Below are positions 59,386-64,000 of a stretch of 64,000 bases of DNA, piece by piece. Source of the DNA: Hephaestia mangrovi (lineage in GTDB: Bacteria > Pseudomonadota > Alphaproteobacteria > Sphingomonadales > Sphingomonadaceae). Under the pieces are notes generated by a model that ran no database searches, was not told the origin of the DNA, and saw only the letters and a program-made list of their open reading frames with translations. The first letter of the stretch is position 1. Every line of letters starts with the position of its first letter. The position numbers and the translations under genes are program-made. Location: assembly GCF_019880555.1 (NCBI RefSeq), contig NZ_JAINVU010000002.1, positions 124,001 to 188,000 on the forward strand, given 5' to 3'.

Positions 59386-59651
59386 CGAATTCGCTCCTGT
59401 CAGGTCGGCGGTCGAGGTGAAGTGGAGAAAGTGGAGAGTGTCGCGCGGTTTCTGCCGGACCGGCGCATCAGTGGTAAATTTTCGGGCGGCAGGGAGGAGT
59501 CGAGAACATTGGCAGAACATGGCATATTTCGATCGTGTAGGAAAGGGGGCCGCTCGCGGCATCGCCGGCGCGACGGCGCTCTTTCCCTGCGCCGCGATGT
59601 GTGCGATGGCAAAGTGCATACCCGATATTCGGATTCGATGGAGAGGATGAC

Positions 59652-60887
59652 ATGGCGACCGTGGCCGAACCGGACACCCGGGCCGACAGCATCGAGGCGT
59701 TCCGCGCCGAGGCGCGCGATTGGCTGGCGGCGAATTTCCCAGCGAGCCTGAAGGGCAAGGACAATGGCTTGTCCGCGCTGGAGGGGCCGACCGAGCTGTC
59801 GGCCGACGAGGCGGCGTGGAAGCAGGCGATGGGCGAGAAGGGGTGGGGCGTGCCGACCTGGCCCAGGGAATATGGCGGCGGCGGGCTGAGCCGGGCCGAG
59901 GCGCGCGTGCTGGCCGAGGAAATGGCGCGCGCCGGCGCATGGAATCCGATCGGTGGCATGGGGGTGATGATGTTCGGGCCGACGCTGCTCGAATATGGTT
60001 CCGAGGAGCAGAAACGCGAGCATATCCCGGCTATCGCCAGGGGCGAGGTGCGCTGGTGCCAAGGCTATTCGGAGCCCAATGCCGGATCGGACCTCGCCAA
60101 TTTGCAGACCTTCGCCGAGGGAGCTTTTGATGAAGAGTGGGGCGACCATTATGTCGTCAACGGCCAGAAAACCTGGACGAGCGGCGGGCAATGGGCCGAC
60201 AAATGCTTCGCGCTGGTCCGCACCGACAAGACCAACAAGCACGGCGGCATCAGCTTCCTGCTGATCGACATGGACTCGCCCGGCGTCGAGACGCGGCCGA
60301 TCCGCCTGATCTCGGGCAGCTCGCCCTTCTGCGAGACCTTCTTCACCGACGTGAAGGTGCCCAAGGCGAATCGCGTCGGCGAGGAAGGGCAGGGCTGGAC
60401 GATCGGCAAGCGCCTGCTCCAGCACGAGCGCCAGAATCTGTCGGGCGGCGGATCGAGCGCGAGCCGGTTCTTCGCCGGCAAGAGCCTGCATGACCTCGCC
60501 AAGGAATATCGCGGCGTCGATGCCGAGGGGCGGATCGCCGATGCCGATCTGCGCATGCGGATCGTGCGGCACGAAATGGACGTGCGCGCCTTCATGGCGA
60601 CGCTGCGCCGCGCCGCGCTGGAAGCCAAGGCGCAGGCCGGGCCGTCCGCGGCCAGCTCGATCATGAAGAATGTCGGCGCGCGGATCACGCAGGAGCGCGC
60701 CGAGCTGGCGATCGAGATCATGGGGATGCAGGGCCTGGGCTGGGAGGGCGAGGGCTTCAGCGCGGACGAGCTGGCGCAGACGCGGACCTGGCTGTGGGGC
60801 AAGGCCGTGTCGATCTACGGCGGATCGAGCGAGATCCAGAACAACATCGTCGCCAAGCGGATGCTCGGGATGCTGGATCACCAATAA
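59652..60887 (+). CDS. Acyl-CoA dehydrogenase, large partner
   Basis: 411 residues. WREYGGGG-type lid (VPTWPREYGGGGLSRAEARV), FAD-binding GYSEPNAGSDLANLQT, WTSGGQWADKCFALVRTDK and the C-terminal GGSSEIQNNIVAKRMLG. GAGAGGATG precedes the ATG. It oxidises acyl-CoA to enoyl-CoA with transfer to ETF. The next gene, 26 bases on, encodes a shorter dehydrogenase. Pairs like this in steroid and related pathways form mixed tetramers in which one subunit supplies most of the active site. Confidence 0.92.
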   Translation: MATVAEPDTRADSIEAFRAEARDWLAANFPASLKGKDNGLSALEGPTELSADEAAWKQAMGEKGWGVPTWPREYGGGGLSRAEARVLAEEMARAGAWNPIGGMGVMMFGPTLLEYGSEEQKREHIPAIARGEVRWCQGYSEPNAGSDLANLQTFAEGAFDEEWGDHYVVNGQKTWTSGGQWADKCFALVRTDKTNKHGGISFLLIDMDSPGVETRPIRLISGSSPFCETFFTDVKVPKANRVGEEGQGWTIGKRLLQHERQNLSGGGSSASRFFAGKSLHDLAKEYRGVDAEGRIADADLRMRIVRHEMDVRAFMATLRRAALEAKAQAGPSAASSIMKNVGARITQERAELAIEIMGMQGLGWEGEGFSADELAQTRTWLWGKAVSIYGGSSEIQNNIVAKRMLGMLDHQ

Positions 60888-60913
60888 GCGCGATCGCGGA
60901 GCGGAGAGAATAG

Positions 60914-61981
60914 ATGGCGGTTCTGAACGACGAACAGGCGATGCTGCGCGACATGGCGCGCGAATGGGTCGACAACGAAGCCCCGGTCAGCGCCTATCGC
61001 AGGATGCGCGACACGGCGCCGGCGGCAGGCTTCGACGCGGCGAGCTGGGGCGAGATCGGGCAGATGGGCTGGCCGGGGATCGTCGTGCCCGAGCAATATG
61101 GCGGGTCGGCGTTCGGCTACCTCTCGCTCGGGCTGGTGCTCGAGCAGATGGGGCGCAATCTCGTCGCCGCGCCGCTCGCCGCCAGCGCGGTCGCGGCGAC
61201 GGCGATCGCCGAGGGCGGATCGGATGCGGTGAAACAAGCGTGGCTGCCGCGGATCGCCTCGGGCGAGGTGGTGGCCGCGCTGGCGATCGACGAGGGGCCG
61301 CGGCACGATCGCCGGTTCGAGGCGAGCATCAGCGGCGGCGCGCTGAGCGGGCACAAGGCATTCGTGGCGGAAGGCGACAGCGCGGGCGTGTTCGTCGTCG
61401 CGGCGGCGGACGGGCTGTATCTGGTCGATGGCGCTGCTGACGGGGTGGCGCGCTCGCCGCGGCGGCTGATCGACGCGCGCAGCCATGCCGACGTGCGGTT
61501 CGACGGCGCGGCGGCGGAAAAGCTGGGCGATACGGCGCTGACCGATCGGGTGTGCGACCTTGCGGCGACGGCGGCGGCGGCGGAGATGCTGGGGCTGGCG
61601 AGCCAGGCGTTCGAGACGACCAACGCCTATCTCAAGCAGCGCGTGCAATTCGGCCAGCCGCTGGCGACGTTCCAGGCGCTGCAGCATCGCATGGCGAAGA
61701 TGTTCACCGAGCTCGAACTGATGCGTTCGGTGGTCGAGGCGGCGCTGGAGGCGATCGACGCGGGGCGATCCGATCTCGACCAGGCGGCGTGTTTGGCCAA
61801 GGCGGTGGCGGGCGAGACGGTGCACCTGGTCAGCCGCGAGATGATCCAGCTCCACGGCGGCATCGGCATGACCGATGAGCACGATGCCGGCTTCTACATG
61901 AAGCGCGCGCAGGTGCTGGAGACGATGTGGGGATCGGCGGCGTGGCAGCGCGAGCGGTTCGCCCGGATGAATGGCTATTGA
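60914..61981 (+). CDS. Acyl-CoA dehydrogenase, small partner
   Basis: 355 residues, shorter than typical (380-400). MLRDMAREWVDNEAPVSAYR, GWPGIVVPEQYGGSAFGYLS, QFGQPLATFQALQHRMAKMF and MIQLHGGIGMTDEHDAGFYM are acyl-CoA dehydrogenase motifs. The middle FAD-binding region is reduced (LAIDEGPRHDRRFEASISGG) and lacks the usual 'TEP..GSD' motif. That fits a partner subunit in a heteromeric enzyme with the preceding gene product. The intergenic gap is 26 bases with a GGAGAGAATAG ribosome binding site. Confidence 0.9.
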   Translation: MAVLNDEQAMLRDMAREWVDNEAPVSAYRRMRDTAPAAGFDAASWGEIGQMGWPGIVVPEQYGGSAFGYLSLGLVLEQMGRNLVAAPLAASAVAATAIAEGGSDAVKQAWLPRIASGEVVAALAIDEGPRHDRRFEASISGGALSGHKAFVAEGDSAGVFVVAAADGLYLVDGAADGVARSPRRLIDARSHADVRFDGAAAEKLGDTALTDRVCDLAATAAAAEMLGLASQAFETTNAYLKQRVQFGQPLATFQALQHRMAKMFTELELMRSVVEAALEAIDAGRSDLDQAACLAKAVAGETVHLVSREMIQLHGGIGMTDEHDAGFYMKRAQVLETMWGSAAWQRERFARMNGY

Positions 61982-62012
61982 TCGGACGCGCGGCCCGTCG
62001 CATCGCGGCGGC

Positions 62013-62459
62013 ATGACCATCAGACCGGGCTACGCCTTTTCGACGCGCTTCAAGGTGCGTTACGCCGAGATCGACGGGCAGCGCGTGGTGTTCAACTCGC
62101 GCTACCTCGAATATGCCGATGTCGCCGTCACCGAGTTCTGGGAATGGACCGGGATCGGCGACAAGCTGGGCGCGGCGTGGCACGACACCGAGTTTCATGT
62201 GCGGCGCGCAGCGGTCGATTATCTCAAGCCGCTGGTGCTGGGCGACACGATCGAGGCGTTCGTGCGGATCGAGGCGATCGGCAGGTCGAGCCTCACCACC
62301 GGCTTCGCGCTCGCCAACCAGCGCGGCGAGCTGTGCGCCGAGATCGAGATGGTGACGGTCAACGTCCATTTGCCGACCGGGCGGCCGATCGCGATCGCGG
62401 ATGAGGTGCGGGCATTTCTGGAGGCGCTGATCGCGGCGCAGCCGGAGCGGGTGGCTTGA
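62013..62459 (+). CDS. 4-hydroxybenzoyl-CoA-type thioesterase (single hotdog)
   Basis: 148 residues. RFKVRYAEIDGQRVVFNSRY has the D-x-Q...V-N/F-N-x-x-Y pattern of the 4HBT family, followed by RRAAVDYLKPLVLGDTIEAF and CAEIEMVTVNVHLPTG. It hydrolyses small or aromatic acyl-CoA esters. It follows the dehydrogenase pair with a gap of 31 bases and completes a ligase/dehydrogenase/thioesterase set. An in-frame ATG at 61971 would overlap the previous gene by 11 bases. Confidence 0.85.
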   Translation: MTIRPGYAFSTRFKVRYAEIDGQRVVFNSRYLEYADVAVTEFWEWTGIGDKLGAAWHDTEFHVRRAAVDYLKPLVLGDTIEAFVRIEAIGRSSLTTGFALANQRGELCAEIEMVTVNVHLPTGRPIAIADEVRAFLEALIAAQPERVA

Positions 62460-62480
62460 GGGGCGCACGTTGCTGACGGC

Positions 62481-62579
62481 CGTCATGCTGAACTTGTTTC
62501 AGCATCCATGGAGCGACGCCAGCCGGGGCGCTCGATGCCGATGGAGCACCATGGACCCTGAAACAAGTTCAGGGTGACG
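62481..62579. repeat. REP-like inverted repeat pair (BIME-type)
   Basis: Two 31-base arms, 62481-62511 and 62549-62579, are inverted copies with four mismatches around the shared core CTGAACTTGTTTCAG. Each arm also folds on its own (left ATGCTGAA/TTTCAGCAT, right ACCCTGAA/TTTCAGGGT). The four differing bases are two compensatory changes that keep both small stems. This matches dispersed sphingomonad repeats. It lies between convergent genes and may end transcription. Confidence 0.8.
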
Positions 62580-62622
62580 ATTCCAATGATATCCTCGCGT
62601 CGCCCTTCGATGCTGCGGCAGA

Positions 62623-63870
62623 TTACCCTCGCAGCACGCGATCGTCGAACAGGCCGAACGCGAGCGTGCTGGCGTACATCGCGACGGCGCGGTCGCGGGG
62701 CATGGTGCTGGCCCATTTGCGCATGTCGAAGGCGGCGTTCTGGAGCGCCATCAGCGTCTGCGCGGCGACCAGGGGATCGATCGCGCGGATCGAGCCTTCG
62801 GCAATGCCGTCCGCCATCGTGCCGGCGAAGCGCCGCGCGATGCGGTTCGAGCGATCGACCATCTCGGCGCGCACCCGCGGCGGCAGGCCGTGAAGCGCGG
62901 TGGTGCGCAACAGGGGCCCGCGTTCGGAGAATTGCACGTCGAGCAGGGTCGCGATCGTGCTCGACAGGCGGTGCCAATAGGAGCCGGGCAGCGCATCGGC
63001 CTCGCCCTGCGCGGCGGCGATGGTATCGAAGCTGCGCTTGTAGCAGGCAATCACCAGATCGTCCTTGGCGTCCAAGTGATGGTAGAAGCTGCCCTTGGTG
63101 ACGTTCAATTCGCTGGCGATCTTCTGCACCGAGGCGCCGCGATAGCCGAGCTCGTTGATCAGGCGGGTGGCGGCGCGCAGGAATTGCTCGCGCCCCGGCA
63201 CCGCCTCGTCATGATCGAGGTCGATGATGTCGGGCGTCCAGCGCGCATCGGGCGCGGCGATGCCACGGGCGAACACGTCCATCAGCCGCGCTTCGATGCG
63301 GGCATATTGATCGGGATCGTAACGGACCAGCCAGATCGGCAGCCAGAAGGTGTTTTCTAGGAGGACGTGGGCGCGGGCGCCGTAGAGATCGTGCTCGGCC
63401 TTGTTCGAGCCTTCGCCCCACAAGCCGCGCGTCTTGCGGAACACCTCGCGCCAGCCGGCGAGCAGCGGGCCCTTGAACGGCTCCTCCATCGCGCGGAGAT
63501 CGGAGAGCACGGCGACGGCCTGTTCCGCGCCCTGCTCGATACGGGCGCAGCGCTGCATGTTGATCGCAAGGTAGCGGGCAACGCGGGCCTCGGGCGTCGG
63601 CTCCTCCATCGCCTCGTCGAGCATCGCCATCAGCGTGTCGAGCGTATTCTCGAAACAGGCAGCGGCGAGATCGTCCTTGCGCTTGAAATAATAGGTGACG
63701 CTGGTGGTGTTGAGGCCGACGCGGCGCGCGACATCGGCGAAGGTCATGCCTTTGGCGGATTGCTCGTTGATCGCCTGCGCAGCGGCGGCGAGAATCGCGT
63801 CGCGCTTTGCCCGGAAGCGCTTGGTCGCGCCTTCATGTTCGTCCCTGACCGACGCCACTCGCCCCTCCAT
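62623..63870 (-). CDS. Tandem TetR family transcription regulator
   Basis: 415 residues, twice the usual TetR length. It has two TetR DNA-binding domains: KRDAILAAAAQAINEQSAKG with FADVARRVGLNTTSVTYYFK near residues 22-70, and GREQFLRAATRLINELGYRG with VQKIASELNVTKGSFYHHLD near 225-275. Each is followed by a helical ligand-binding region (LENTFWLPIWLVRYDPDQYA; MALQNAAFDMRKWAST). Such fused regulators bind as one chain with two heads. It lies convergent with the acyl-CoA cluster and is the likely regulator, with a fatty acyl or aromatic-CoA ligand guessed from context. The start at 63870 is supported by a nearby AGAGGG. Confidence 0.88.
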   Translation of the reverse strand: MEGRVASVRDEHEGATKRFRAKRDAILAAAAQAINEQSAKGMTFADVARRVGLNTTSVTYYFKRKDDLAAACFENTLDTLMAMLDEAMEEPTPEARVARYLAINMQRCARIEQGAEQAVAVLSDLRAMEEPFKGPLLAGWREVFRKTRGLWGEGSNKAEHDLYGARAHVLLENTFWLPIWLVRYDPDQYARIEARLMDVFARGIAAPDARWTPDIIDLDHDEAVPGREQFLRAATRLINELGYRGASVQKIASELNVTKGSFYHHLDAKDDLVIACYKRSFDTIAAAQGEADALPGSYWHRLSSTIATLLDVQFSERGPLLRTTALHGLPPRVRAEMVDRSNRIARRFAGTMADGIAEGSIRAIDPLVAAQTLMALQNAAFDMRKWASTMPRDRAVAMYASTLAFGLFDDRVLRG

Positions 63871-63907
63871 AACCCTCTTGCCGCGTCGGCGATGCCGAAG
63901 CCGGATA

Positions 63908-63988
63908 CGGCACCGGCCCGCTCCCCCGCTCGGCCACCCCATGAAAACAGCCTTGCCGGGTGGCCGGGTGGGGAGCGGGCCGGTGCCG
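63908..63988. repeat. Long two-part inverted repeat at the window edge
   Basis: A perfect 19-bp outer stem (63908-63926 with 63970-63988) encloses a 9-bp inner stem (63931-63939 with 63958-63966) and an 18-base loop. It lies 38 bases upstream of the TetR start codon. It could be a bidirectional terminator of the gene beyond the window, a dispersed repeat or a structured RNA; no T-run is visible. Confidence 0.7.
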
Positions 63989-64000
63989 AACTCCGCGCAA

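Noticed and set aside
1..64000. CRISPR array, rRNA operon, intact insertion sequence or prophage
   Set aside because: No regular spaced repeats, rRNA motifs, transposase or phage structural genes were seen on either strand.

Overview
The window is 64 kb of a high-GC alphaproteobacterial chromosome, most likely Sphingomonas or a close relative in the Sphingomonadaceae. The evidence is the gene content: a C-X2-C-X7-C FnrL regulator, UPF0262, an NDUFA12-type complex I subunit, DUF2155 beside aat, a double cold-shock protein, APS-type CysH with DUF934 and DUF2849, and a very large TonB-dependent receptor in a glycan locus. The genus is inferred from gene families and order, because no rRNA is present.

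Layout. (1) 1-1830: an oxygen-response corner, with the end of hemN, an OmpW-like porin and FnrL. (2) 1996-4653: an overlapping trio of erythromycin-esterase-like protein, alpha/beta hydrolase and phosphoribosyltransferase. (3) 4741-22924: a polysaccharide-utilisation locus. Seven genes lie on the minus strand (TonB-dependent receptor, tryptophan-halogenase-like flavoprotein, GH2, then GH5 lipoprotein, esterase, GH2 with a discoidin-like domain, and GH31). A divergent LytS/LytTR two-component pair follows across a 745-base regulatory gap. The enzyme set (endo-glucanase, alpha-xylosidase or glucosidase, beta-galactosidases, acetyl esterase) fits acetylated, galactosylated xyloglucan or a similar hemicellulose. 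(4) 22981-23247: tRNA-Glu with what looks like the fossil start of an integrase beside it. (5) 23325-32191: recJ and the tRNA-Trp/secE/nusG/rplK/rplA region, interrupted twice. An S10 carboxypeptidase sits between tRNA-Trp and secE. About 3 kb of opposite-strand DNA sits between nusG and rplK and carries a duplicated helix-turn-helix protein plus a two-gene module of unknown function.

(6) 32251-43877: mostly housekeeping genes (GGDEF/EAL protein, fatty acyl-AMP ligase, recX, double-CSD protein, DUF192 lipoprotein, NDUFA12, DUF2155, aat, cytidine deaminase, degenerate GH25, UPF0262, dnaB). (7) 43879-47781: a tightly overlapping assimilatory sulfate-reduction operon (cobA, DUF2849, cysI, DUF934, cysH). 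(8) 47947-55703: astD, selO, an alpha/beta hydrolase, a GH130-family protein, an OmpR-type two-component system and an EF-hand protein. (9) 55823-63870: an acyl-CoA metabolism cluster with thioesterases, an acyl-CoA ligase, an MFS exporter, two adjacent acyl-CoA dehydrogenases and a tandem TetR regulator.

The best candidate for something undescribed is the overlapping gene pair at 27798-29146. The second protein ends in an HEPN-like R-X4-H motif. The two proteins share a paralogous small domain. Base composition looks less GC-rich than the flanks, and the pair breaks the ribosomal-protein operon. Also notable are a Shine-Dalgarno-masking hairpin on ompW, three 11-bp repeats at exact 20-bp spacing upstream of the LytS/LytTR pair, and a REP-like element whose two arms show compensatory changes.
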